Positions 41,431-49,586 are shown, numbered from the stretch's first letter. The stretch is 64,000 nt of DNA from Streptomyces sp. CB01201 (GCF_002803085.1 NZ_NNBJ01000001.1:928656-992655), one strand, 5' to 3'. A program made the numbers and translations. The notes: generated from the sequence alone by a model not told the origin.

Positions 41431-42194
41431 CGAAAGACCACCTCCTGCTCCCTCGCATGATGGGCGATCTCCTCCGGCGGAAGGATCGCGGCGTCCTCGG
41501 GGTCCGGCCCCAGAGGCCTGATCTGGCTGGCGTACCGCGCGATCGCGGCACGTTTCCGGAACTGGACGTCCCCGGGCAGGGTGATGCGCGCAGCCGAATG
41601 CCAGGGCACCTCGGGAGCCTCCGGCCGCGCCCAGTGCCACATCCAGACGGGGTAGAGCCAGCAGGGGATCGCCGTCTTCCGGGCCGCCGCGAGCGCGGCC
41701 CGGCCCGCGGCCTCGTGGTCGCCGTGCAGATCGCCCGTCCAGGGCGCCACGACCAGGTCCGCGCCGGTGACCAGCGGGAGCAGACGCGCGACAACGCGGT
41801 CCTCGTACGCCGCGACCTGAGTGTCAGGGATGCCCCAACGGGCCACCCGGGCACGGGAGATGCCCAGTTCCGCCAGCGCGGCCCGGGTCTCCTGGGCCCG
41901 TATCCGCACGAGTTCCCCGGGGGTGACGCTCCTGCTGTGGGGGTGTGATGCCTCGCCGTCCGTCAGGATCACCAGCGTCACATCGACGGCCGATCCGGCG
42001 AGCAGGGCGAGCGATCCGCCGAAGCCGAGCACCTCGTCGTCCGGGTGGGCGGCCACGACGACGACCCGGCCCGAGCGGGGCAGGGCCGCCTCGGGCAGCC
42101 GGTCCCAGCCGGACCACGCCCGCCACACACTCTCGTCGGTGCCGGGCGCCTGGATGGCGTTGTCGAAGTGCTCCGCCGCGGGGGGAGTGCTCAT
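41427..42194 (-). CDS. PIG-L family N-acetylglucosaminyl deacetylase
   Basis: The zinc site motif AHPDDE (VVVAAHPDDEVLGFGG) and the distal His in GDLHGDHEAAGRAAL define the PIG-L/LmbE deacetylases, which remove acetyl groups from GlcNAc-containing substrates. 255 residues; ATG 42194 overlaps the acyl-CoA dehydrogenase stop. The actinobacterial relative MshB acts in mycothiol synthesis, but the setting here, with a glycosyltransferase and a NodS-like methyltransferase, points to another glycoconjugate. Confidence 0.9.
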   Translation of the reverse strand: MSTPPAAEHFDNAIQAPGTDESVWRAWSGWDRLPEAALPRSGRVVVVAAHPDDEVLGFGGSLALLAGSAVDVTLVILTDGEASHPHSRSVTPGELVRIRAQETRAALAELGISRARVARWGIPDTQVAAYEDRVVARLLPLVTGADLVVAPWTGDLHGDHEAAGRAALAAARKTAIPCWLYPVWMWHWARPEAPEVPWHSAARITLPGDVQFRKRAAIARYASQIRPLGPDPEDAAILPPEEIAHHAREQEVVFR

Positions 42195-43240
42195 GGCCGC
42201 GGCTCCGGACGTGCGAGGAGCGCGCCGAGCTCGGCCAGATTGCGTTCGGCGTGATGCTGGCGGATGTACACCGACAGGTCGGCGGCATTACGTGCGTGCC
42301 GGGGATCGTGGCAGAGGGGGCCCGCACCCGTCGCCCGGCCCACATGGGTCAGCACGTGGGCGCAGACCGATTCGACGAACGCGCGCACGCGGAGGCTGCG
42401 CACGCGCGCCACGCCCGCCACGTCGTCGGGATCCTGGTCGATCTCCATGCCCGCCTTCTCCAACACGGCCCAGGCCGCATGGAGTTGAACGTCGACGCTT
42501 CCCAGGTGCGCGTCGGTGTGCGGGTCGGCACGGCGTTGGGCGGCCTCCCGCAAGGTACGGGCGACGGCCACCGCGCCGCCGTACCAGCAGGCCGCCACAC
42601 CGATGCCGCCGTGCTGGAATCCCGGCCGAGCGAGGTACCCGCCGACGGGTCCCACAGGCACCGCCGGCACTTCGGTCAGGCGCACGTCGGGTGTGTCACT
42701 GCCGGCCATCCCGAGCGCCTGCCACGTGCCGGGGACGGGTCGGTACCCCACCACGCCGGTATCCACGGCGAACAGCCGCTTCCCCTCGGCGGTATCCGCG
42801 GTGACCAGGGCGTGGGTGCAGCTGTGGGCGCCCGAGCAGTACTGCTTGAGCCCGCTGATCTCCCATCCGGATCCGGTCGTCGTGGCCCTGAGTCCTTCGC
42901 CGGGCGGCTCGGCCGCCCACACGCCCCATCGTTGGCCCGGGGCCGGTGGCGGGGCGCCGAGTTCGGCGAGTATGGCGGTCGCGTCCACATGGCCCTCGAC
43001 GAGACGGGCGGCGCACAGGTTCCGCTCGGCCACATCCCGCAGGGCCGCGAACCGCTGAACGGTCCGGCCGGCACCCGGCAGGGGGAATGCGGTCTTCCCC
43101 GCGCCGACCTCCTCGACCGTCAGGGCGAAGACGCGTGCGGCTTCCTGACGGGCCGAGTCGAGGCGTGGCCCATCGGCGCCGTCCTCGCCCGGCTCCGCGG
43201 GGGAGGACGGCGCGGTTGAGGGCGACAGACCACCAGGCAT
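42191..43240 (-). CDS. Acyl-CoA dehydrogenase-like protein, first gene of glycoconjugate operon
   Basis: The 349-residue protein resembles acyl-CoA dehydrogenases in its middle beta domain (SGWEISGLKQYCSGAHSCTH) and C-terminal helical domain (LREAAQRRADPHTDAHLGSV, then AADLSVYIRQHHAERNLAEL), but is shorter than the usual 380 residues and lacks the typical first helices. The classical catalytic Glu context is not evident. AGGAGG lies 9 nt upstream of ATG 43240. It opens a translationally coupled four-gene operon. It may oxidise or only bind an acyl group of the glycoconjugate. Confidence 0.8.
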   Translation of the reverse strand: MPGGLSPSTAPSSPAEPGEDGADGPRLDSARQEAARVFALTVEEVGAGKTAFPLPGAGRTVQRFAALRDVAERNLCAARLVEGHVDATAILAELGAPPPAPGQRWGVWAAEPPGEGLRATTTGSGWEISGLKQYCSGAHSCTHALVTADTAEGKRLFAVDTGVVGYRPVPGTWQALGMAGSDTPDVRLTEVPAVPVGPVGGYLARPGFQHGGIGVAACWYGGAVAVARTLREAAQRRADPHTDAHLGSVDVQLHAAWAVLEKAGMEIDQDPDDVAGVARVRSLRVRAFVESVCAHVLTHVGRATGAGPLCHDPRHARNAADLSVYIRQHHAERNLAELGALLARPEPRP

Positions 43241-43367
43241 CGACGCGTACCTCCTGAGTAGCGGTTCATTCCCACTGTGCGGCAAACCGGCGGGCCTCGC
43301 ACGAGACGGGCCGCCCGTGCCTCGGGCGCCGGGCCGGAGCGTACGGCCTTGATAGGGATCGGTCGGG

Positions 43368-43616
43368 CTAGGCGGCCAGATCTGTCTCGTCCTGGTCGGC
43401 GCCGACGGGCGAGGTGTCATGGGCCGTCGTGAGAAGGGTGTCCGCCACCGCGATGGCGTCCTCCACGCAGGCCGTCGAGGTCAGCACGCACAGGGTGTAG
43501 GCGACGTCCTCCAATTCCCTGGCCGCGCTCGGGCCACCGTGGCAGGAGTGGGCGATACGTGCCTCCGCGTAGCGAGCAAGGAGGATGCGCAGGGTCTTCG
43601 GGTGAGGTTCGAGCAT
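43368..43616 (-). CDS. DUF5133 family protein
   Basis: The 82-residue protein begins LEPHPKTLRILLARYAEARI and continues RELEDVAYTLCVLTSTACVE, the conserved DUF5133 pattern of Streptomyces. It is helical and acidic at the C-terminus. Function unknown. ATG 43616 has only a weak GAGG site upstream. It lies upstream of the acyl-CoA dehydrogenase operon in the same direction, 127 bp away, and is divergent from a PRC-barrel gene. Confidence 0.78.
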   Translation of the reverse strand: MLEPHPKTLRILLARYAEARIAHSCHGGPSAARELEDVAYTLCVLTSTACVEDAIAVADTLLTTAHDTSPVGADQDETDLAA

Positions 43617-43704
43617 CGCAGCAGGGCCTCTCGTCTTGGCTTGTGTCCATCGCGTGCCCCCGTGTCCCGCCCGCATGCGCACACATTTCGGTCAGAGTCG
43701 CAGA

Positions 43705-43740
43705 AAGCCCGTTGCGGGACGGAAGCCCGTTGCGGGACGG
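43705..43740. repeat. Perfect 18-bp tandem duplication
   Basis: AAGCCCGTTGCGGGACGG is repeated head to tail at 43705-43722 and 43723-43740. Each copy contains the small palindrome CCCGTTGCGGG. It lies in the divergent gap between DUF5133 and the PRC-barrel gene, where it could be a duplicated operator. Confidence 0.9.
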
Positions 43741-43856
43741 ATGGGAAGCGGGGCTGGGGATGAGGAGAGGAACGCGGGGCACCCGCATGGAGGCGGAACG
43801 ACGGAACGCAAGGCCCGTCGATCACGACCCCCAAGCACCGAAGGAGTTGTTCTCGC

Positions 43857-44237
43857 GTGACTGAGCAAGTGTGGAGTTACCAGCCGAACGCGGGCCACCT
43901 GGCCGGTGCGGACCTGACCGGCTACAAGGTCGAGGCCACCGACGGAAGTATCGGCAAGGTCGACAAGCACTCCGACGAGGCCGGCGACGCCTATCTGGTG
44001 GTGGACACCGGAGTGTGGATCTTCGGCAAGGAGGTGCTCCTGCCCGCGAGCACGGTCGTGCGGATCGACCAGGACGACCAGAAGGTGTTCGTTGACCGGA
44101 CCAAGGACCAGATCAAGGATGCCCCGGAATTCCACCGGGACAAGCACCTCGGCGACCCGGCCTACCGGGAACAGCTGGGCACCTACTACGGGTCCGGCGC
44201 TCCCCTCGGCGGCCCCTTCGGCGGCCGTGCGATATGA
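43857..44237 (+). CDS. PRC-barrel domain protein
   Basis: The 126-residue protein carries a PRC-barrel (DLTGYKVEATDGSIGKVDKH, then AYLVVDTGVWIFGKEVLLP and VVRIDQDDQKVFVDRTKDQI) and a Gly-rich tail. PRC-barrels are small beta-barrels involved in RNA processing and photosynthetic or stress contexts. GTG 43857 has GAAGGAG upstream. Similar proteins in Streptomyces are often stress-induced. A second PRC-barrel gene lies at 47623-48081. Confidence 0.87.
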   Translation: MTEQVWSYQPNAGHLAGADLTGYKVEATDGSIGKVDKHSDEAGDAYLVVDTGVWIFGKEVLLPASTVVRIDQDDQKVFVDRTKDQIKDAPEFHRDKHLGDPAYREQLGTYYGSGAPLGGPFGGRAI

Positions 44238-44257
44238 CGCCGGCTCGCCCCTTCGTT

Positions 44258-44289
44258 CGCCGCCCCCGGCTCTCCGGCCGGGGGCGGCG
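44258..44289. terminator. Bidirectional terminator
   Basis: CGCCGCCCCCGGC (44258-44270) pairs with GCCGGGGGCGGCG (44277-44289), a perfect 13-bp stem with a 6-nt loop between the convergent PRC-barrel and acyl-CoA ligase genes. Confidence 0.85.
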
Positions 44290-44302
44290 CGCGTAACGCT
44301 CG

Positions 44303-45847
44303 TCAGGCCGCGGTGTGTTCCCGCTCGGCCAGCATGCGGAGCTGCTTCTTGTCGGGCTTCCCGGCGTCCGTCAGCGGCAACGCGTCGACGAAGGTGATGT
44401 CCGCCGGTACGTACATCGCGCCGCGCTCCTCGCGCACCAGGTCGCGCAGTCGCTGTGCGTCGATGCCACTGCCGGGCACGGGAACCACGGTGGCATGCAC
44501 CCGCTCCATGCGGTCGGCGTCGCGGACTCCGAAGACGGCGCTCTGCCGCACATGCGGGTGGGAGTTGAGCAGGTCCTCCAGCTCGGTGGTGTACACATGA
44601 CCGCCGACCACCACGATCATGTCCTTGATCCGGTCGACGACGGTCAAGTAGCCCTCGCCGTCGAGGAATCCGATGTCACCGGTGTGCAGCCATCCGTCCC
44701 GCAGCACCTCGGCGGTCAGCTCCGGCTGCTTCCAGTACTCCTTCATGAGCATGGCGGACCGTACGCAGATCTCTCCGTGCTCACCCGTCGGGAGGTCGCG
44801 GCCGGACTCGTCGCGGATGGCCACCTCGACCTGGGGCAGCACCTTCCCCGCCGAACGCAGCCGGTCCGGACGCCGAGGGTCGTGGTCCTCCGGCATCAGG
44901 AGACTGATGCCGCCGGCCTCGTTCTGGCCGTAGAACTGGACCAGGACGGGACCGAAGCGCCGTATGGCGTCGGCTATGCGCGCGGGGGAGGACTGGCAGC
45001 CCCCGTACGAGATGCTGCGCAGCGAGGAGGTGTCGCGCTTGGCCGAGTCGGGGTGGTCCATCAGCTGGTACAGGAGCGGCGGCAGCAGGAAGAGGTGGCT
45101 GATGCGGTGGCGCTCGATGGCGTCGAGCACGGCACCGGCGTCGAAGTCCTCAAGGAGTACGACGCTGCCGCGACCTCGGAGCACGGAGTCGGTGATCATC
45201 CCGGCGGCGTGCGCGAGCGTGGTGCACACCAGGAGCCGGGGCGCCTCCTCCTCGGGATCGACGATCGAACCGCGGAAGGACTGCACCTGCTCGTGCGTGG
45301 TGCAGATGCCCTTGGGGTGGCCCGTGGTGCCGCCGGTGTGCCGGATGGTGCACACATCCTCCGGCCGGGCATCGCCCGCCAACGGCTCGGCGGACTGTTC
45401 CGCCGCCAACTCCAGGAGATCCGCGCCCACTTCCCCGGGGCCCAGCACAAGCACGACCGGCACGGGGGCGGCCCCGGAGATCTCGATGGCCCGCTCCGTG
45501 TAATGGGGATCGACGATCAGGGCACGCGTCTCGACATCGCGGACGATGGCGGCCTGGGACTCCGCCGAGAGCTTGTTGTAGAGGTGGTTGACCCGGCAGC
45601 CGAGCAGATGTGCCGCGTAGCGCACGGCGATCGTCTCCGGCAGGTTGCCGCACAGCAGGGTGACGGTCTGCCCGCGGCCTATCCCCTGGACACGCAGCGC
45701 CCGGGCCAGGCGGTACACGAGGGAGCGGAACTCACCTGCGGTGACGCGCCGTTCGTGGTGGACGAGGATCTCGCGCTCCGGGTCGTCTTGCAGTGAGTCG
45801 AGATTCTCCGCCACGTAAGTACGGAAGGTGTGGGGGGCTGTTGACAT
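44303..45847 (-). CDS. Acyl-CoA ligase / AMP-dependent synthetase
   Basis: The 514-residue adenylate-forming enzyme is complete: A3 loop RHTGGTTGHPKGI near 170, A5 FYGQNEAGG, A7 LHTGDIGF, A8 GYLTVVDRIKDMIVVVGGHV and the catalytic lysine in LTDAGKPDKKQL near the end. It activates an organic acid, probably fatty or aromatic, to the adenylate and then the CoA thioester. AGGAGG lies 12 nt upstream of ATG 45847. A TGGTTGC palindrome at 45929-45947 in its promoter region suggests repression by a MarR- or TetR-type protein encoded elsewhere. Confidence 0.9.
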   Translation of the reverse strand: MSTAPHTFRTYVAENLDSLQDDPEREILVHHERRVTAGEFRSLVYRLARALRVQGIGRGQTVTLLCGNLPETIAVRYAAHLLGCRVNHLYNKLSAESQAAIVRDVETRALIVDPHYTERAIEISGAAPVPVVLVLGPGEVGADLLELAAEQSAEPLAGDARPEDVCTIRHTGGTTGHPKGICTTHEQVQSFRGSIVDPEEEAPRLLVCTTLAHAAGMITDSVLRGRGSVVLLEDFDAGAVLDAIERHRISHLFLLPPLLYQLMDHPDSAKRDTSSLRSISYGGCQSSPARIADAIRRFGPVLVQFYGQNEAGGISLLMPEDHDPRRPDRLRSAGKVLPQVEVAIRDESGRDLPTGEHGEICVRSAMLMKEYWKQPELTAEVLRDGWLHTGDIGFLDGEGYLTVVDRIKDMIVVVGGHVYTTELEDLLNSHPHVRQSAVFGVRDADRMERVHATVVPVPGSGIDAQRLRDLVREERGAMYVPADITFVDALPLTDAGKPDKKQLRMLAEREHTAA

Positions 45848-45928
45848 GGTGGGGTGATTCCTCCTGTGAGCCGTACGGCGGTTGGGGGCCGCACGACGGT
45901 CACGTATGCGCGATGTCGCCTTGCCATA

Positions 45929-45947
45929 TGGTTGCTACAGGCAACCA
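45929..45947. promoter_or_regulatory. Orphan operator palindrome upstream of acyl-CoA ligase
   Basis: TGGTTGC (45929-45935) and GCAACCA (45941-45947) with 5-bp spacing, the shape of many MarR/TetR-type sites. No regulator gene is adjacent, so the protein must be encoded at a distance. Confidence 0.65.
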
Positions 45948-45959
45948 AAGCTAGCGTAA

Positions 45960-46270
45960 CGTCTGTAGATCAACATCTCCAACTGGGGCCGCGTGGCTGG
46001 ATTTGAGGGTCGCCCGAGCTATCGCCCGTGTATCGAAAATCGCATATGCCCCGGCCGTTGAACGTGTCGTAGCAGCCGTGCCGGCGTCCGGCCACACACG
46101 GGGGAGCGGACATCGTGAGCGGCCGCCACAGAACGCGAGCGATGCCCACGACCCTGAGGACGGCCGGGCCGGCAAGCAGGACCGCTGCGTTGGCCGCTCT
46201 GCTGGTATGGGCGCCGGCGAGCCGTCGGCGTGCGGCCGGTGTCGCATCGCCGTGGCGGAAATCGCCGGCC
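45960..46270. other. Degenerate intergenic stretch
   Basis: About 310 bp upstream of the decayed two-component genes. Short open frames exist but carry no family signature or ribosome site. It may contain further unrecognisable parts of the lost response-regulator gene. Confidence 0.35.
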
Positions 46271-46348
46271 GAGGTGAGCCTGGTGCACGGGACGGCGGAC
46301 GCCGCCGAGGGCGGAGTGGTCAGCGCCGAAGAGCTGCTTGAGCGGTGC
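46271..46348 (+). pseudogene. Remnant of an OmpR-type response regulator
   Basis: This short frame reads EVSLVHGTADAAEGGVVSAE followed by ELLERC. It matches the C-terminal DNA-binding domain of OmpR-type regulators, in which an EFAVLELLMRAEG-like helix precedes VVSAEELLERVWDE. Sequence on either side is out of frame or lost, and the receiver domain is absent. It is directly followed by a histidine-kinase remnant, so the pair is a decayed two-component system. The short match keeps confidence moderate. Confidence 0.5.
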
Positions 46349-46389
46349 CGGGGACGCCGTCGAAGACGGCGGGGCGCGTACCTGGGCGC

Positions 46390-46715
46390 CCGGGGCTCAG
46401 CGTCCGGCTGAAGCTGACCCTGAGCCATGCCGGATCCCTCCTCGCGCGGCCTCCTCGGGATCGCACCCAGCCGCTACCTCCTGGCGCGAATGGTCGCTCC
46501 CGCCGCGGCCGTGGCCATGGCATGCCTGCTCGTGTTCGGGCTGCTGGGAGGCTGGATCCTCGTCGGCCGGATGCTCGCGCCGCTCACCCGGATCAGGGAT
46601 GCAGCACGGTTGGCCGAAACCGGGTCCCTGTCCCCCCCGGATCCGCATGAAGGGCTGCCGGGGCGAATTCCGTGAGCCCTTCGACGCCTTGGACGCCAAG
46701 CTGTTGGCGGCGCGC
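46390..46715 (+). pseudogene. Decayed sensor histidine kinase, N-terminal and HAMP parts
   Basis: Three frames together rebuild a kinase start. PGLSVRLKLTLSHAGSLLA (46390-46446) gives the first membrane helix start. After a frame change, GIAPSRYLLARMVAPAAAVA and LVFGLLGGWILVGRMLAPLT, then RIRDAARLAETGSLS, give the second helix and HAMP. A run of seven C at 46632-46638 shifts the frame again; removing one C restores RIRMKGCRGEFREPFDALDA. The extracytoplasmic loop, HisKA and ATPase domains are missing. Order and sequence resemble CutRS-type systems. Confidence 0.72.
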
Positions 46716-47038
46716 AGCCCGCCGATGGAAGCGTGCGGTCCACACCGGGGCGTACGGCGACCAGAGCGTGCCGCGGGTCGAGAACACGGGGCGCGCCCAC
46801 GGTCCGCCTGTCCAGCACACCGCAGATACGGTCCCGGGCGGCGCGGTGCATTGGATCTTCGGTCGATCTCGGGTCGATCAATTCACCGGGATCTCATCCA
46901 CCTGTCATCGGGTGCACCCGTCACAGCCGCCGGATTCTTCCTCATATGGCACGCGACCTGCGGTGATAAAAGAAAAATCAAATGTACGCGCATGGCCGGG
47001 CCGATGAAGGGCACTCGGAGTTCCGGAGGTTGATAATC
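46716..47038. other. Intergenic region with A-rich patch
   Basis: About 320 bp with no gene recognised. It contains GGTCGATC twice near 46863-46880 and a conspicuous A-rich patch (GATAAAAGAAAAATCAAATG, about 46964-46983) shortly before the hydrophobic-protein gene, which may be part of its promoter. Confidence 0.4.
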
Positions 47039-47200
47039 ATGGTTCCCCTGCTTCTCGTTCTTCTGCTCGCGCTGATTCTTTTCGGTGCCGGCTTCGCGCT
47101 CAAGATCCTCTGGTGGGTCGCGATCGTGGTGCTCGTGCTCTGGCTCATCGGGTTCGTCGCCCGCCCGAAGGGTGGTAGCGGCCGCTGGTATCGCTGGTAA
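47039..47200 (+). CDS. Small hydrophobic membrane protein (53 aa)
   Basis: ATG 47039 follows a strong GGAGG (9 nt). The product is almost entirely two hydrophobic stretches (VPLLLVLLLALILFGAGFAL and LWWVAIVVLVLWLIGFVARP) ending in a short basic Gly/Arg/Trp tail. This small protein type is widespread in Streptomyces and commonly annotated only as hydrophobic protein. Function unknown, membrane location sure. A very strong terminator follows. Confidence 0.82.
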   Translation: MVPLLLVLLLALILFGAGFALKILWWVAIVVLVLWLIGFVARPKGGSGRWYRW

Positions 47201-47213
47201 GGCAACTGCCGTG

Positions 47214-47254
47214 TGACCGTGGGGCCCGTGCCGATACGGCACGGGCCCCACGGT
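47214..47254. terminator. Very strong terminator, 18-bp perfect stem
   Basis: GACCGTGGGGCCCGTGCC (47214-47231) pairs without mismatch with 47237-47254 around GATAC. It begins 14 bp after the stop of the 53-residue protein. Confidence 0.92.
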
Positions 47255-47622
47255 CGTGCCCGCACCCCACCGCGGCCGTTCTGCGCACCGCACGTGCGCA
47301 TCCCGCTTTTCCGGGTAGGCGTCCGGGTGCCGGGGTGGTTGTCGGCGCCGCAGTCGGGAACCGGTTGCCTCCACAGGCACGGCAGCCGCTCCGGTCCTTC
47401 GTCCGGCGTGCGTCTCTTCTCGTCGCCTTTTCTTCTCGGCGCGCATTTCCTGTCTGATCCTTTCTGATCCTTTCTGAACCTTCGCCGGACCGGCGATCCC
47501 GGTGCCCGTTCGGTCAAGTTGCCCGTGCGGTCCCGTCGGGGCGGTGTTGGAATGAACCTCCCGGCCCCGCGATCATCAGCGCGGCTTCGGCCGAGGGGGA
47601 CCACCAGTAAGGAGCGAGCCGT
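47255..47622. other. Intergenic region upstream of second PRC-barrel gene
   Basis: About 370 bp without a supported gene. It contains the three 10-bp repeats at 47453-47482 and the ribosome site of the PRC-barrel gene. No clear sigma-factor consensus was seen. Confidence 0.4.
47453..47482. repeat. Three 10-bp direct repeats in promoter region
   Basis: TCTGATCCTT, TCTGATCCTT and TCTGAACCTT follow each other without gaps. The 10-bp period places each copy on the same helix face, as expected for cooperative regulator binding, about 140 bp upstream of the PRC-barrel start. Confidence 0.8.
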
Positions 47623-48081
47623 ATGGGCATGGGCCACAGCTTTCACCGCCCCGAGGACCTGAAGGGCCTGGTGGCCTACGACCCGGAGGGCGAAAGGATC
47701 GGCGGCGTCGAGCAGGTCTACGTCGACGACTCCGCGGGGCGCCCCGAGTGGGTCACCGTGAAGACCGGCCTGTTCGGCGCCGAGGAATCCCTCGCACCCC
47801 TCGCCGGAGCTCGCCGAGAGGGCAACGCCCTGCACATCGCGCACACGAAGAGCACGGTGAAGGATGCGCCCCGGCAAGACGTACACCAGCACTTGACGGC
47901 CGATGAGGAACGCGAGCTGTACCGCCACTACGGCGTCGACGGCCACGGAACGAACGCCCCGGTCTCCGGCCCGGCGCCCGATTCCGCCGGCCCGGCCGAG
48001 GAATCATGGACCGGGGCGCCGGCCGGGGGAGAGGGCCGCGAGCCGGGGCGGGCACGGTTGCGGAAGGTGGGCCGGGTGTGA
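47623..48081 (+). CDS. PRC-barrel domain protein
   Basis: The 152-residue protein has an N-terminal PRC-barrel (RPEDLKGLVAYDPEGERIGG, VEQVYVDDSAGRPEWVTVKT, then LFGAEESLAPLAGARREGNA), a helical segment (DVHQHLTADEERELYRHYGV) and a disordered Gly/Pro tail. AAGGAG lies before ATG 47623. Such proteins with a C-terminal helix are common in actinobacterial stress regulons, though the function is unknown. It is followed by the DUF5709 gene 121 bp downstream, probably in one transcript. Confidence 0.87.
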   Translation: MGMGHSFHRPEDLKGLVAYDPEGERIGGVEQVYVDDSAGRPEWVTVKTGLFGAEESLAPLAGARREGNALHIAHTKSTVKDAPRQDVHQHLTADEERELYRHYGVDGHGTNAPVSGPAPDSAGPAEESWTGAPAGGEGREPGRARLRKVGRV

Positions 48082-48202
48082 AGTGGACAAAGGTGGACAG
48101 TCGAATCGAACGGGCCCCGCGTACGGAGGCGGGGCCGTGGGCCGTTCGCAGGCCGTGGCAGCGGAGCGGCGCGGATGTGCGGATGAAGAAGGAGCGTGTC
48201 TG

Positions 48203-48676
48203 ATGGCAGCCAACGACGACCGTGGTGACGACGTCTACCAGCCGGACGGCGGGGACGACGTCGTGGAGGACACCGGCATCCTGGATCCCGAGGACACGTT
48301 GAACGACCGGGGAGCCGATCCGTACGACGAGGGCTGGTCCCCGCCCGAGCGGCCGCTGGCCGTGAACCACGTCGGCACCACCGCGCAGGAGCAGCACGAC
48401 GGCGAGAGCCTCGACCAGCGGCTCGCGGAGGAAGTGCCGGACCCCGAACTCGACTTGGGGGACGACGAGGAGGATCAGGAACTCGCCGACGCCGAGGTGG
48501 GCGACCAGCGGGCGGGACGGCTCGTCGCCCCCGACGAGGGCGCGCACGAGGACGCCGAGAAGGACATGCTCGCCTCGGACATGGGCATCGACGGAGCCGG
48601 CGCCTCGGCCGAGGAAGCCGCGGTGCACCTGATCGACGACGCCGAGGGCGCATGGCCCGAGGACGAGCGTCCCTGA
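48203..48676 (+). CDS. DUF5709 family acidic protein
   Basis: The 157-residue protein is very acidic and hydrophilic. It matches DUF5709 (DDVVEDTGILDPEDTLNDRG, DPYDEGWSPPERPLAVNHVG and SLDQRLAEEVPDPELDLGDD, ending in EEAAVHLIDDAEG). The family is known from Streptomyces and relatives and is of unknown function. AAGGAG lies 9 nt before ATG 48203. Neighbouring PRC-barrel and hydrophobic-protein genes suggest a shared stress role. Confidence 0.85.
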   Translation: MAANDDRGDDVYQPDGGDDVVEDTGILDPEDTLNDRGADPYDEGWSPPERPLAVNHVGTTAQEQHDGESLDQRLAEEVPDPELDLGDDEEDQELADAEVGDQRAGRLVAPDEGAHEDAEKDMLASDMGIDGAGASAEEAAVHLIDDAEGAWPEDERP

Positions 48677-48700
48677 ACCTCGGGGCGCAGGGACGGCGCC

Positions 48701-49312
48701 TCAGCGCTTGAGGTCCGAGCGGACCAGTGCCGAGGCCAGCCGGGGTAGCTCGTCCGGCGGAACGAGCCGGGCCAGGCCCTTGGCGGTGGACGGCAGGCCC
48801 AGCGCGGAAGCGGCTTCCCGGGCCCGGTCGTCGAAGAACGGACGGAGTTCGGGCCACAGTCCCTGGGCCTCACGGCAGAAGATGCCTGCCCCGACCGGGC
48901 CGATCCGCGGCACCTCCTGGAGGAGTTCGCGGATCCGCCCCGGGCTGCCGTCCGCCTCGTCCCGCAGCCTTCGCAGGTCACCGCGCCAGCGTCGGAGGAT
49001 CAGCTCGGCCCCGTCCAACAGGGCGGTGGCCGTGCTCTCGTCGTAGCGACGGTAATGGGCTCGGCCGAGGGCGTCCACGATCGTCTGCCAGTCCGTGGCA
49101 GCCATGGCCCGGGCGGTGCGCAGGCGCGTTCGGAACAGTTCGCGTGCGGCGGCGGTGGCGATGTCGGCCTTGATCCGCGTCGAGCACAGCACGGCCAGCA
49201 CGAGGAGCTGGTAGAGCGGCGACGGCTTGTCGCGCAAGGTGATCCCGGCTTCGTCGGCGTAGCTGTGTCCGTGTTCGCGCAGCAGCTCGGCCAGGGTGGC
49301 CTCGGTGTTCAC
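48701..49312 (-). CDS. HhH-GPD-like endonuclease III-related protein
   Basis: The 203-residue helical protein follows the endonuclease III layout: PLYQLLVLAVLCSTRIKADI as the first helical pair, then RIRELLQEVPRIGPVGAGIF as the helix-hairpin-helix. The catalytic lysine found in Nth (GRKTANV) is absent (GPVGAGI), while a downstream Asp pair (FFDDRA) is present, and the C-terminal Fe-S cysteines are missing. It may be a monofunctional glycosylase or a non-catalytic relative. GTG 49312 has GAGGAG 10 nt upstream. Confidence 0.72.
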   Translation of the reverse strand: MNTEATLAELLREHGHSYADEAGITLRDKPSPLYQLLVLAVLCSTRIKADIATAAARELFRTRLRTARAMAATDWQTIVDALGRAHYRRYDESTATALLDGAELILRRWRGDLRRLRDEADGSPGRIRELLQEVPRIGPVGAGIFCREAQGLWPELRPFFDDRAREAASALGLPSTAKGLARLVPPDELPRLASALVRSDLKR

Positions 49313-49586
49313 GAGCGCCTCACTCCTCACGTGGGCTGGTGGGACATGCGGGTGGGGTGCCGCCCGCCATGTGCCGCCTGTCGTAAGTACGTAGGCCATT
49401 CCTTGCCCGGCACGCTTCACGCCACGCCCACGCCCACGCCCACGCTCTACGTCACACCACGCTCTGCGTCACGCCCCCCCGGCTGTCGAACCATCTGTCG
49501 GCCGCATGGACCAGCCGGGGATCCACAGGGCATGGGTTTCGTGGTGCCGGGCGATCTGGCACGCCGCCGCGGGTGGTGCGTGCTGC

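Noticed and set aside
43617..47622. SigB-type promoters (GNNT, 14-16 bp, GGGTA) ahead of the stress-type genes
   Set aside because: No site with both elements at correct spacing was found; the only GGGTAC looked at closely (31796-31801, minus) lacks the -35 element.
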